A DNA stretch of 64,000 nucleotides, from the NCBI GenBank assembly GCA_964249755.1, contig CAXUDB010000001.1, positions 496,001 to 560,000 on the forward strand, written 5' to 3'. The notes under the pieces were generated by a model. The model saw only the letters and a list, made by a program, of their open reading frames with translations, ran no database searches and was not told the origin of the DNA. Origin of the DNA: Ilyomonas sp964249755 (GTDB lineage: Bacteria > Bacteroidota > Bacteroidia > Chitinophagales > Chitinophagaceae). The position numbers were made by a program, and so were the translations under genes. Shown here one piece after another: positions 1-8,820 of the stretch; the first letter of the stretch is position 1; each line of letters begins with the position of its first letter.

Positions 1-574
1 TAAAAGAGAAGAAGGTAGCCAACTGCAGTTCGCCGGCTTTCACGGCCGTTAATAGAAAATGCGATGAATAAAACTGCAGATACAGACTGTTGCTGGTGCC
101 TTCGTTTCCCCGTTGCAGCAGCGTATACATCTTGTGCGTATGCGAGGCGCCGGGCAATTGTTGTGTTACAATTTTATAAAGAACCGGGTCGGCAGCGAAT
201 AGCAGCATATAATCTGGTAACGGCCGGTACATGGCCGCAGACAGGAACGCCGGGCTGTTCACCAATTTCAGATATGCATCTGACTGTTCTGCTTTAAACA
301 GTTCATTCGGCACACAAACAAAATCAGCATTCTCCCACACGATTTGCGGTGAAGTGAATGCGTTGCTTAAAAGAATGGAACGCCGCTTCAACTCGCGGAA
401 AACATCCACGAATCCACCTTCTGTATTGTCGTAGGTGTATGTGAAGTATTCCAGCGCGGTGAAAGCATGATCATCCCCCGTGCACCAGCAGGTAACATGC
501 GCTTTGCCCACTTCTACATGAAGCTGGTGGCTTTCTTCAGGCTGCGTGTAGAGACTGAATAGTTTTTGAACCAT
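1..574 (-). CDS. DUF3822 family protein, 3' end beyond window
   Basis: An open frame reads leftward from an ATG at 574 to the edge of the window without a stop, giving the first 191 residues. It starts MVQKLFSLYTQPEESHQLHV and includes ALEYFTYTYDN and VCVPNELF, which resemble the Bacteroidota DUF3822 family (about 260-280 residues, function unknown). That assignment is from memory of the family pattern. It has no signal peptide or membrane segment, so it is probably cytoplasmic. It diverges from the HAD gene 57 bp away, and the short gap must hold both promoters. Its C-terminus is missing only because the window ends. Confidence 0.7.
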   Translation of the reverse strand, partial: MVQKLFSLYTQPEESHQLHVEVGKAHVTCWCTGDDHAFTALEYFTYTYDNTEGGFVDVFRELKRRSILLSNAFTSPQIVWENADFVCVPNELFKAEQSDAYLKLVNSPAFLSAAMYRPLPDYMLLFAADPVLYKIVTQQLPGASHTHKMYTLLQRGNEGTSNSLYLQFYSSHFLLTAVKAGELQLATFFSF

Positions 575-631
575 GGGGCAAAGTAAGGGAAAAGGAGGCT
601 TCCAAACCTTCCTCCCGTTATCTTCGCACTT

Positions 632-1300
632 ATGAAAAAAGCTCTCATTTTTGATATGAACGGAACAATGGTGGACGACATGAGCTACCACGCCGTTGCC
701 TGGCGCAACATTATTAACGGTGAACTGAAAGGCAACCTTACGCACGAGGAAGTGAAGCGCGAGATGTATGGAAAGAATGAAGAAGTACTGGAGCGTGTGT
801 TCGGACAAAATAAGTTTAATGCTGATGAAATGAACCGGATTTCAATGCAAAAAGAAGAAGCTTATCAAACTGCTTTTCGCCCGCACCTTACGCTGATAGA
901 TGGGCTGCAAACTTTTTTAGATAAAGCCTATGTTCACAATATCCCCATGGCTATTGGCACAGCCGCCATTCCTTTTAATATTGATTTCGTGCTGGACAAT
1001 CTTGGCTTGCGTCATTACTTCCGTGCCATCGTCAGCGCCGACGATGTAGAGAAGAGCAAGCCGCATCCTGAAACCTTCCTGAAAGCCGCTGCTGCACTGG
1101 GTTTGCAGCCCAATGATTGCATTGTGTTTGAAGATTCACCTAAAGGGATTGAAACCGCTTTAAATGCGGGTATGCAGGCAGTGGCTATTACCACCATGCA
1201 TGGAGAAGAGGATTTTGTGCAGTATAATAACATCCTTCTTTTTATTAAAGACTACAGCGATGAGCGGTTGCAGCAATTCATTTTCGGCGAGGAAATGTAG
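632..1300 (+). CDS. HAD-family hydrolase, beta-phosphoglucomutase-like
   Basis: A 222-residue HAD phosphatase/phosphomutase of the beta-PGM-like subfamily (alpha-helical cap after motif I). Motif I is FDMNGTMVDD at residues 7-16, motif II the Thr of AIGTAA, motif III the Lys of SKPHPE and motif IV VFEDSPKG. The second acidic residue of the usual DxDGT signature is Asn here (D-M-N-G-T). That residue is normally the general acid/base, so catalysis may be weak or altered, although I recall DxNGT versions in other Bacteroidota. The substrate is not predictable; small sugar phosphates are typical. It is a single gene, followed by an intergenic inverted repeat. Confidence 0.88.
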   Translation: MKKALIFDMNGTMVDDMSYHAVAWRNIINGELKGNLTHEEVKREMYGKNEEVLERVFGQNKFNADEMNRISMQKEEAYQTAFRPHLTLIDGLQTFLDKAYVHNIPMAIGTAAIPFNIDFVLDNLGLRHYFRAIVSADDVEKSKPHPETFLKAAAALGLQPNDCIVFEDSPKGIETALNAGMQAVAITTMHGEEDFVQYNNILLFIKDYSDERLQQFIFGEEM

Positions 1301-1608
1301 GACTTGTAAGAGAAGATGTTACATTGGTCATCCCGACGCACCCGTTATTGCGAGGCACGAAGCAATCTGTGCTGTACAGTAGAAGCTGACAGTAAGCAAT
1401 AAGGCTACCTATTTAGTTCTCTGCAACAGTGTTGATTCCTGCTCAGAAACAGGGTTCTCTGTAGTTTATAGATTGCTTCGTGCCTCGCAATGACGGGTTA
1501 TAGTCGCTTCAGTAAGCACAAACCTTATTCTCTGAAGCTCCATCGCACAGCGAGAACACAAAAAGTAAATTGAATTACTGAAAAAGAAGCTGGTTATGAA
1601 TGCAGGTA
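1301..1608. other. intergenic, no gene seen
   Basis: This 308-bp spacer lies between two convergent genes (HAD at 1300 and the esterase-like gene at 1609). It is largely taken up by the inverted repeat pair listed separately. Short open frames exist in it, but they have no coding character and run through the repeat arms. Confidence 0.7.
1341..1497. repeat. inverted pair of a dispersed intergenic repeat
   Basis: The left arm (1341-1368, core TTGCGAGGCACGAAGCAATC) and right arm (1470-1497) are reverse complements over 28 bp with one mismatch, separated by about 100 bp. Degenerate single copies of the same phrase occur at 16809-16832 and 32823-32856. I know this kind of 'cattgcgaggcacgaagcaatct' phrase as a common dispersed repeat in Bacteroidota genomes. 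A role as terminator or REP-like element for the two convergent genes is inferred. Confidence 0.8.
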
Positions 1609-2559
1609 CTACTTCGGAAGCGGCACCATAACACCAGTTGATTTCAGCCAGCCATTGCCTACCATCCAGTTCAGGCAGCGCTCCATCCATAAGTCTTTGC
1701 TTTTGGGTAAATACATCCCAAAACCATGACCCCCATTCTGATACAGGTGTAACTCCGCGGATACGTGATGCGCTAATAAAGCCTGATAAAACCGGATGCT
1801 GTTTTCAGGCAGCACAACATCATCATCACCCGCATGAACCAGAAAAGAGGGTGGCGTATCGGCTGTTACCTGCAGCTCATTGGAATAATATTTTTTCTTT
1901 TCCTCCGGTGGATTTTTGCCGATTAAATTATCTCTAGAACCGCGGTGTCCGATGCTGTCGTCAAACGAAATCACAGGATAGATAAGAATCAAAAAATCGG
2001 GGCGCAGGCTGGTATTGTTCGGGTTGGCAATAACCGCTTTGGCATAATGCGTTCCTGCCGTAGAAGCCAAATGCCCACCCGCTGAAAAGCCCATGATGCC
2101 AATGCGTTTCGGATCTATATTCCATTCCTTTGCTCTTTCGCGAACGGTCTTGATCGCCTGTTGCGCATCCTGCAATGGACCGATCTCTTTGTTTATCATT
2201 GTGGCATCATCGGGAATGCGGTATTTCAAAACAAAGGCAGCTATACCTTGTTTGTTGAACTCTCTGGCTACGTCGCTTCCTTCGTGTCCGGCTGCCAGCA
2301 CAGAATAACCGCCGCCGGGGCAAATAATTACTGCTGTGCCATTTGCCTGTGCTTTTGGAGGCAGGTAAGCGGTCAGCGAAGGACGGCTGACTTTGCTGAT
2401 GATCAGCACACCGTTGTTGCTGGTGGCTTCTGCGTCGGGCGTCATCCTGCTGTTGGGGATGCTATCGGTATAAAGCGGCATTACTTTTTGTGCAGCAGCA
2501 CTGTATTTCATAACCATAAAAAAAGAGAAGAACAAAAAGAAGCAGAACAATCGTTTCAT
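1609..2559 (-). CDS. secreted alpha/beta hydrolase (esterase-like)
   Basis: Alpha/beta-hydrolase of the BD-FAE/acetyl-esterase-like group, about 316 residues. The start chosen is the ATG at 2559, because it begins a classical signal peptide (MKRLFCFFLFFSFFMV...SAAAQ); the frame stays open upstream only to a TTG. The oxyanion segment is PGGGYSVLA, the nucleophile elbow is GFSAGGHLA, and the acid and base are probably the Asp in HAGDDDVV and the His in GGHGFG. These esterases commonly deacetylate xylan or other carbohydrates in the periplasm; the substrate here is unknown. The gene stands alone, convergent with the HAD gene. Confidence 0.88.
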   Translation of the reverse strand: MKRLFCFFLFFSFFMVMKYSAAAQKVMPLYTDSIPNSRMTPDAEATSNNGVLIISKVSRPSLTAYLPPKAQANGTAVIICPGGGYSVLAAGHEGSDVAREFNKQGIAAFVLKYRIPDDATMINKEIGPLQDAQQAIKTVRERAKEWNIDPKRIGIMGFSAGGHLASTAGTHYAKAVIANPNNTSLRPDFLILIYPVISFDDSIGHRGSRDNLIGKNPPEEKKKYYSNELQVTADTPPSFLVHAGDDDVVLPENSIRFYQALLAHHVSAELHLYQNGGHGFGMYLPKSKDLWMERCLNWMVGNGWLKSTGVMVPLPK

Positions 2560-2648
2560 AGCATTTATCAGTTTATATCGCAAGTAAGATGTTTAGATCT
2601 TAAGCCTCTTTCCAGCTTCAACCAATTTCATCAGGTCTTTTATATTCT

Positions 2649-2693
2649 ACATCGTACATTTAACATCGTACACCCGACATCTAACATCGTACA
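2649..2693. repeat. short direct repeats ACATCGTACA
   Basis: Three copies of ACATCGTACA start at 2649, 2663 and 2684 in the gap between the ABC-2 permease stop and the hydrolase start. No function is evident. Confidence 0.6.
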
Positions 2694-2698
2694 TCGAA

Positions 2699-3781
2699 TC
2701 ATTCCCACTTAAATACTTTAACGGCAACTGCATAAATTAATATGCCCCAAACGAGGAGAATACCCACCTCTCTCCATGTACTGAGCAAACCCAAACCTTC
2801 ATAAGAAATTTTATGCATGGCATTGTTAAAGCAAGTAAGCGGCAGGTAATTGCAAATGGTTTGCATCCAGCCCGGAAATACGGCGGTAGAAAAGAAAGTG
2901 CCTGATAACAGGAACTGCGGAAACACAAACATGTTGGAGTAAACCGGGATGACGCTATCTGTACCGGCGATGCTGCTCACCACGAAGCCGAAACCCATGA
3001 AAATAACACAGGCTAAAAAAGAGAGCAGGAGCATGTCTATAAACGTGCTGGCACCATTAATAAAAGTAAAATTAAAAAAGAGATAACCGAACAACATAAT
3101 AATAACAACCGCCAGCAACTGAAAAGAAATACGGCTGATGCCTTCGCCGAGAATAATGGTACTTTTCTTAATCGGCGTAGCAAAAAAGCGCTTTAAAACC
3201 AGTCCATTCCTCAAATTAAAAAACAAAAACGCCACGCTGAACACACCTGTTCCCAGCAGCGAAAAGCCAAGCATACCCGGCAGAATGCGGTCAATCTCCC
3301 TGAATTCTCTTCCTTTAATATAAGTGATATCAGGATTGATGCGAGCCAGGTGATAACTGGAATCGTTGCGGATGACCACTGAGTTGAGAATAGCCTGCAG
3401 AATCTGCAAATCCTGCGGTTTTACAATATCGGCGCTCTTCAAGTTGATGTTATAGGAGGTAGTATTCGCTTTTTTAATATCAATGATAGCGGTGATAGCG
3501 GCGCTTCTTACATTAACATCCAGCAAGCTGTCGCTCATCCCGTGATAAACCGTTAAGCCTTTAATGTTTTGCAGGCTTTGATAAATAGGATTGATTGTGT
3601 CGCTGTTTGGGCTGATGCCGATATTCATTGCAAAGCCGTTATCGCCGATAGACCCGAAGACAAGAATAAAAATGATAGGAAAACCCAGGCTGAAAACTAC
3701 GGTAGAAGGGCTTCGGAAGATAGCCCGCAAACTCCCCCGCGCAATGGCCAGCATGGCGCGGAACTGACTGTATTGACTCAT
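2699..3781 (-). CDS. ABC-2 type transporter permease
   Basis: About 360 residues with the YadH/YhhJ-type ABC-2 permease layout: one N-terminal membrane segment (VVFSLGFPIIFILVFGSI), an extracytoplasmic domain of ~150 residues, then five hydrophobic segments towards the C-terminus, with the typical LSGTFFS turn before the last. ATG at 3781 is preferred to the TTG three codons upstream. It would move a substrate across the inner membrane with a separate ATPase, but no ABC ATPase gene lies next to it or anywhere in the window. Substrate unknown. Confidence 0.85.
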   Translation of the reverse strand: MSQYSQFRAMLAIARGSLRAIFRSPSTVVFSLGFPIIFILVFGSIGDNGFAMNIGISPNSDTINPIYQSLQNIKGLTVYHGMSDSLLDVNVRSAAITAIIDIKKANTTSYNINLKSADIVKPQDLQILQAILNSVVIRNDSSYHLARINPDITYIKGREFREIDRILPGMLGFSLLGTGVFSVAFLFFNLRNGLVLKRFFATPIKKSTIILGEGISRISFQLLAVVIIMLFGYLFFNFTFINGASTFIDMLLLSFLACVIFMGFGFVVSSIAGTDSVIPVYSNMFVFPQFLLSGTFFSTAVFPGWMQTICNYLPLTCFNNAMHKISYEGLGLLSTWREVGILLVWGILIYAVAVKVFKWE

Positions 3782-4025
3782 AGAAAACAAAGCGCAACGG
3801 CGCAGGCAAAGCTATTTGTTATCGGGTGAGAAACCAATAAAGAAAAGATGTTCCTTTATTGTCTTGTTTTCGAAAACAATTGTGCTGATAGAAATGAAAC
3901 ACTAGTTATAAATAAGTGGTTTTTTTTCATTAAATCCGCCTCCTGCAGGTTCTAATTTCTCTTCTTTGAGGCAAATCCTTTATCTTGCGGCAATCTCAAA
4001 CCAATCAGCAACCTAACTACTATTG

Positions 4026-4823
4026 ATGAAGGATTATCTGGGCGTAGCTATACATGCAGCAATAAAAGGCGGTGAACAGATATTAGATGTTTACAACCAG
4101 GATTTTTCGGTTTCTACAAAAGAAGACAATTCGCCGCTCACCGAAGCCGACCAGCGCGCGCACGAAGCCATTAAAGATATTTTACAGCCAACCGGGCTTC
4201 CTTTGCTGAGTGAGGAAGGTAAGATGATGTCATTCGACGAACGCAGGGACTGGAGCGAATTCTGGCTGGTTGACCCTTTGGATGGTACCAAAGAATTCAT
4301 TAAAAAGAATGGAGAGTTTACAGTAAACATTGCCCTGATACAGAACGGAACACCGGTGCTGGGCGTGGTGTATGTTCCGGTAACAGGTTTTCTATACTTT
4401 GGGCACAGCGGCGGCAGTTATTCCATTGAAGTAAATAATAACAATAGAAACAATATAGAAGGATTGGAGAAGAACGCTTCTCAACTGCCGCTACAGACCG
4501 ATATAAACGTTTATACGGTGGTAGCCAGCCGCTCTCACAACACGCCGGAAACAGAAGCGTTTATTGATGCTAAAAGAAAGAAGCACGGCGAAGTAAATAC
4601 CATTAGTGCCGGTAGTTCTTTGAAACTTTGTCTCGTTGCCGAAGGCAAAGCTCAGGTATATCCCCGCCTGGCGCCAACGATGGAATGGGATACTGCGGCC
4701 GGGCACGCCGTAGCGAAGTTTGCAGGCTGCGAGGTGTATAATTACAAGACAAATACAGAACTGCAATACAATAAAGAAAACCTGCTCAATCCCTGGTTTG
4801 TGGTAGAGCGGATGGAATCTTAA
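4026..4823 (+). CDS. cysQ: 3'(2'),5'-bisphosphate nucleotidase CysQ
   Basis: 265 residues of the inositol-monophosphatase superfamily. Metal-binding motifs are visible: the EE pair of LSEEGK, DPLDGTKEF, and WDTAAGHAV near the C-terminus. CysQ hydrolyses PAP (3'-phosphoadenosine 5'-phosphate) to AMP and phosphate, removing the inhibitory by-product of sulfotransferases or PAPS reductase. ATG at 4026 is used; a TTG one codon earlier is less likely. It is the first gene of the plus-strand sulfate-activation and sulfotransferase locus, which fits a role in clearing PAP made by the two sulfotransferases downstream. Confidence 0.95.
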   Translation: MKDYLGVAIHAAIKGGEQILDVYNQDFSVSTKEDNSPLTEADQRAHEAIKDILQPTGLPLLSEEGKMMSFDERRDWSEFWLVDPLDGTKEFIKKNGEFTVNIALIQNGTPVLGVVYVPVTGFLYFGHSGGSYSIEVNNNNRNNIEGLEKNASQLPLQTDINVYTVVASRSHNTPETEAFIDAKRKKHGEVNTISAGSSLKLCLVAEGKAQVYPRLAPTMEWDTAAGHAVAKFAGCEVYNYKTNTELQYNKENLLNPWFVVERMES

Positions 4824-4887
4824 TATCTGGGTGCATTCAGTTATCCATATACAGTCAACAACAAATGAATTGAGCCTGCCGCAACGG

Positions 4888-5487
4888 ATGGAAGAGAAAC
4901 TGCACATTATAGCGCACGATTATAAAATAGGAAGAGAAGACCGCGAGATTCGCAATGGTCATCGCTCTGCCTGTTTGTGGTTTACGGGCTTGTCCGGCTC
5001 GGGCAAAAGCACAGTGGCGAATGTGGTGGAGCAGGAACTGTATAACGCCGGTTTGCGCACCTATATATTGGACGGCGATAACATTCGCAAAGGCTTAAAC
5101 AAGGACCTTAGTTTTACAGAAGAAAGCCGGATAGAAAACATCCGCCGCATTGGTGAAGTGGCAAAGCTGATGACCGATGCAGGCATCATTGTGCTGGCTG
5201 CGTTTGTGTCGCCTTTTTTAAAAGACCGCCAACTGCTGCGCGACTTAATGGGCGATAGTTTTGTAGAAATTTTTGTAGATGCACCCATTGAAGTGTGCGA
5301 GCAGCGTGATGTGAAAGGCTTGTACAAAAAAGCCCGTGCGGGCGAAATCAGCAACTTCACCGGTATCTCCTCGCCGTTTGAGCGGCCGGAACATCCTGAT
5401 GTTCATATTCACACCGACCAGCAGGATTTGAGTGAAAGTGCAAAGGCGGTTCTCGACACCGTTTTACCTAAAATAAAAATCAACTGA
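4888..5487 (+). CDS. cysC: adenylylsulfate kinase (APS kinase)
   Basis: Phosphorylates APS to PAPS. The P-loop is GLSGSGKST, followed by DGDNIRKGL, ENIRRIGEVAKL and KGLYKKARAGEI, all hallmarks of CysC. ATG at 4888 gives 199 residues with about 22 residues before the NGH motif, matching the family. A GTG at 4831, 8 bp after the cysQ stop, would add 19 residues of unlike sequence and is the alternative start. cysD begins 3 bp after this gene, so the genes are probably translationally coupled. Confidence 0.95.
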   Translation: MEEKLHIIAHDYKIGREDREIRNGHRSACLWFTGLSGSGKSTVANVVEQELYNAGLRTYILDGDNIRKGLNKDLSFTEESRIENIRRIGEVAKLMTDAGIIVLAAFVSPFLKDRQLLRDLMGDSFVEIFVDAPIEVCEQRDVKGLYKKARAGEISNFTGISSPFERPEHPDVHIHTDQQDLSESAKAVLDTVLPKIKIN

Positions 5488-5490
5488 TAC

Positions 5491-6396
5491 ATGCATAAAT
5501 ATTATCTAAACCATTTGCAGGAACTGGAGGCGGAAGCCATCTTCGTGATCCGCGAAGTGGTTGCGCAATTCGACCGCCCGGCAATTTTGTTCAGCGGTGG
5601 TAAAGATTCCATTGTGGTAACACATCTGGCGAGAAAGGCATTCTCACCGGCTAAAATTCCATTGCCGCTGATTCATATTGATACAGGTCATAACTTTCCG
5701 GAGACGATGGATTTTCGCGACAACCTGGTGAATGAACTGGGTGTGCAATTGATTGTAGGCAGCGTGCAGGAATCCATAGATAAAGGTCGCGCAACAGAAG
5801 AGACCGGGTTAAATGCCAGCCGTAATGCGCTGCAAACCGTAACGTTGTTAGATACCATCGAGCAGTACAAGATAGACGCTGCCATTGGCGGCGCGCGACG
5901 CGATGAAGAAAAAGCCCGCGCGAAAGAACGCTTCTTCTCTCACCGCGACGACTTTGGTCAATGGGATCCGAAGAACCAGCGACCCGAGCTTTGGAACATC
6001 TTCAACGGTCGTAAGAATCAGGGTGAGCACTTCCGCGTATTCCCGATTTCTAACTGGACAGAGATGGATGTGTGGAATTATATTTTGTCGGAAAACATTC
6101 CGATTCCATCACTCTATTTTGCGCATCATCGCGAAGCAGTGTACCGCGATGATACCTGGCTTCCGGTGTCTGAATTTTTATCGCTGCGCGATGGGGAAAC
6201 CATCGAGCGCAAGTACATGCGCTTCCGCACGCTGGGCGATATCACCATCACCGGCGGCATTGAATCGGACGCCGATACGTTGGAAAAAATTGTACTGGAA
6301 GTTGCCGCTACCCGCAGCACCGAGCGCGGCAACCGCGGCGACGACAAGCGTTCCGATAACGCAATGGAAGACCGAAAAAAACAAGGTTATTTTTAA
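5491..6396 (+). CDS. cysD: sulfate adenylyltransferase subunit 2
   Basis: 301 residues, the usual length of CysD. The PP-loop SGGKDS lies at residues 35-40 and is followed by HIDTGHNFPE, GGARRDEEKARAKER and the C-terminal KKQGYF, all typical. With CysN it makes APS from ATP and sulfate, the GTPase driving the unfavourable reaction. It starts 3 bp after cysC and is separated from cysN by about 90 bp that hold an A+T-rich inverted repeat. Confidence 0.97.
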   Translation: MHKYYLNHLQELEAEAIFVIREVVAQFDRPAILFSGGKDSIVVTHLARKAFSPAKIPLPLIHIDTGHNFPETMDFRDNLVNELGVQLIVGSVQESIDKGRATEETGLNASRNALQTVTLLDTIEQYKIDAAIGGARRDEEKARAKERFFSHRDDFGQWDPKNQRPELWNIFNGRKNQGEHFRVFPISNWTEMDVWNYILSENIPIPSLYFAHHREAVYRDDTWLPVSEFLSLRDGETIERKYMRFRTLGDITITGGIESDADTLEKIVLEVAATRSTERGNRGDDKRSDNAMEDRKKQGYF

Positions 6397-6401
6397 GGAT
6401 A

Positions 6402-6479
6402 ATTTTTAATTGTTAATTGTCAGTTGGGACTTCTATTCAGTAGGTTCAATACACAATTAACAATAACCCAATTAAAAAT
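6402..6479. repeat. A+T-rich inverted repeat between cysD and cysN
   Basis: The left arm (6402-6420) and right arm (6453-6479) are imperfect reverse complements built from AATTGTTAATTGT and ACAATTAACAAT. The pair fills the only sizeable gap in the cys operon. It could reduce read-through or be a simple mobile repeat; neither is shown. Confidence 0.6.
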
Positions 6480-6485
6480 ATTTAC

Positions 6486-7745
6486 ATGGCATTTACTACG
6501 AGAGAACTTCTCCGCTTTACCACTGCCGGCAGTGTGGACGATGGCAAAAGCACATTAATCGGTCGGTTGTTGTACGACAGCAAATCCATTTTTGAAGACC
6601 AGATGGATGCGATCAAGAAAAGCAGTGAACGCAAGGGTTTGGAGCACGTTGATCTTTCTCTTTTAACAGATGGTCTTCGTTCTGAAAGAGAACAAGGCAT
6701 CACGATAGATGTGGCTTACCGCTATTTTGCCACACCCAAACGCAAGTTCATCATTGCCGATACGCCGGGCCATATTCAATATACCCGCAACATGGTTACA
6801 GGCGCATCCACGGCCAACCTTGCATTAATTCTGATAGATGCGCGCAAAGGCATTGTGGAGCAAACCTGCCGTCACTCCTATATCGCATCGTTACTTCAGT
6901 TGCCACACGTTATTGTTTGTATAAACAAGATGGATCTGGTTGATTATTCAGAAGAAGTATTCAACAAAATCGTAGAAGAATACACCGAGTTTGCGAGCAA
7001 GCTCGATATTAATGACATCCGTTATATCCCTATTTCTGCATTGAACGGAGATAACGTAGTAAACCATTCGGAACATACAAAATGGTATCACGGAGCAACA
7101 CTGTTGCATGAGCTGGAAACCATTCACATTGGCAGCGATTACAACCACATTGATGCACGCTTTCCGGTGCAAACCATCATCCGTCCGCATTCTACAGAGT
7201 ATCACGATTATCGTGGGTATGCAGGTCGTATAGCAGGTGGTATTTTTCGCCCCGGCGACGCCATTACTGTATTGCCTTCCGGTTTAACATCTACCATTAA
7301 AAGCGTAGACGTTTATGGTGAAACTTTGAAGGAAGCCTATGCGCCGATGTCGGTTTCCATCACGCTCGAAGATGATATAGACATCAGCCGCGGCGATATG
7401 ATTGTAAAAGAAAACAACCAGCCTTTGGTTAGCCAGGATTTAGATGTAATGATTTGCTGGCTGAATGGGAAGAAGCCGCAGCCAAATTCAAAATATTATT
7501 TGCGGCAAGCTACCAGCGAAGTGCGCAGTATGATAAAAGAGATCGTGTATAAAATGGACATTAATTCGCTGCGCAGAATGGAAGACGATACCAACATCGG
7601 CATGAACGATATTGCCCGTGTAAAAATCAGAACTACCAAGCCGGTGGCGTATGATCCGTATCGCAAAAACCGTTCAACAGGTTCATTGATTCTGGTGGAC
7701 GAAAGCACCAACGAAACGGTAGCCGCGGGGATGATTGTGGAATAA
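6486..7745 (+). CDS. cysN: sulfate adenylyltransferase subunit 1 (GTPase)
   Basis: 419 residues of the EF-Tu-like CysN family without a fused APS-kinase domain, consistent with the separate cysC. G1 is GSVDDGKST (15-23), G3 DTPGH (92-96) and G4 NKMD (147-150), followed by beta-barrel domains. It hydrolyses GTP to drive APS synthesis with CysD. No PAPS reductase or sulfite reductase gene follows; the next gene is a sulfotransferase, so PAPS made here is probably used for sulfation. Confidence 0.97.
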   Translation: MAFTTRELLRFTTAGSVDDGKSTLIGRLLYDSKSIFEDQMDAIKKSSERKGLEHVDLSLLTDGLRSEREQGITIDVAYRYFATPKRKFIIADTPGHIQYTRNMVTGASTANLALILIDARKGIVEQTCRHSYIASLLQLPHVIVCINKMDLVDYSEEVFNKIVEEYTEFASKLDINDIRYIPISALNGDNVVNHSEHTKWYHGATLLHELETIHIGSDYNHIDARFPVQTIIRPHSTEYHDYRGYAGRIAGGIFRPGDAITVLPSGLTSTIKSVDVYGETLKEAYAPMSVSITLEDDIDISRGDMIVKENNQPLVSQDLDVMICWLNGKKPQPNSKYYLRQATSEVRSMIKEIVYKMDINSLRRMEDDTNIGMNDIARVKIRTTKPVAYDPYRKNRSTGSLILVDESTNETVAAGMIVE

Positions 7746-7857
7746 ATAACAAGTTCAAGCAATTAGCTTAAAGCTACAAGCGACAAACATCGCCCAATCA
7801 GTAAGTTGTTTGTTTTATTCTACTTGCAGCTGATAGCTTGCAGCTAAACTTTACAAC

Positions 7858-8820
7858 ATGCAAGAAGCCATCTTCCCCAACACATTTATCATCGGCGTTC
7901 AAAAAGCCGGAACGACTACACTGGATGAATGGCTGAGCCAGCATCCCGATATTTATTGTTACGAAACGCTGAAGGATGTGCACTTGTTTGCACGCTTTAA
8001 AACGTTCGGAGATATTGAGGCAAGGCTGAGGCAGGAACCAGTGGCTTATAAGGGCGAGCCGGTTGTACTGCAAAGCGCGGTAAACTATATTTTTTATCCT
8101 TCCATGCTGCAGCAGATTGCACAGCATTCGCCCAAGGCGAAGCTGATACTGATTCTGCGAAACCCGGTGCAGCGTGCATTTTCAGCATATTCTTATTTTA
8201 CCAAAATGCTTCGCGAGAAAAGAAGTGTGCACGAGGCTTTGATGTATAAACCCAAAACAGGTCTTCCTTTCTCTAAAGACAATAACGACTTCACCTACAT
8301 TGAACATGGCATGTATGCAGAACAGATAAAAAGCTGCCTGCAATACTTTCCGAAAGAGCAGCTGTTGGTGCTGGATTATGAGGAATTAAGGCAGCCACAA
8401 TCATTGCTTATAAAAATATTTTCTTTCTTAGGTATTGATGCTTCTTTTAAGCCGGACCTGACACCTAAAAATATAACCGGCACTACCAAGAGTACGTCGC
8501 TGCAAAAAGGTATTATCAGGCAAAATCCAGTAAAGCGTTTTCTTATCAAATATTTGGTCAATCCCTGGATGCCCGTGACCAAACGGAAAAAGCTGAAAGC
8601 GAAGCTATTTGAGATGAACACCGGCAAAGCAGCCCAAACTTCTGATAGTGTAAGCAGTATAAGCACGGCTGACACTTCTGATATTAAAGCATATTTGAAA
8701 CAGTGCTATGATGCCGATGTGAAAGAATTAGATGCCTTGCTGCAAACTTCATTCTATACAAAATGGTTTGCCGATAGCGCGAGTAAAGAATCTGTACAAT
8801 CTTCTTCTTCTCATGCGTAA
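7858..8820 (+). CDS. sulfotransferase domain protein (carbohydrate type)
   Basis: 320 residues. The PAPS 5'-phosphosulfate loop is GVQKAGTTTL (13-22) and the 3'-phosphate site is LRNPVQRAFSAY (100-111), with the conserved Arg and Ser spaced as in the heparan-sulfate/NodH-like Sulfotransfer_1 group. It would move sulfate from PAPS to a hydroxyl or amine, most likely on a sugar, in the cytoplasm. The next gene, a glycosyltransferase, overlaps its end by 8 bp, so the two are probably co-translated and may act on the same molecule. The acceptor is unknown. Confidence 0.9.
   Translation: MQEAIFPNTFIIGVQKAGTTTLDEWLSQHPDIYCYETLKDVHLFARFKTFGDIEARLRQEPVAYKGEPVVLQSAVNYIFYPSMLQQIAQHSPKAKLILILRNPVQRAFSAYSYFTKMLREKRSVHEALMYKPKTGLPFSKDNNDFTYIEHGMYAEQIKSCLQYFPKEQLLVLDYEELRQPQSLLIKIFSFLGIDASFKPDLTPKNITGTTKSTSLQKGIIRQNPVKRFLIKYLVNPWMPVTKRKKLKAKLFEMNTGKAAQTSDSVSSISTADTSDIKAYLKQCYDADVKELDALLQTSFYTKWFADSASKESVQSSSSHA

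Noticed and set aside
4026..7745. cysQ-cysC-cysD-cysN as an assimilatory sulfate reduction operon
   Set aside because: No PAPS or sulfite reductase is present, and two sulfotransferase genes follow, so sulfation is the better explanation within this window.
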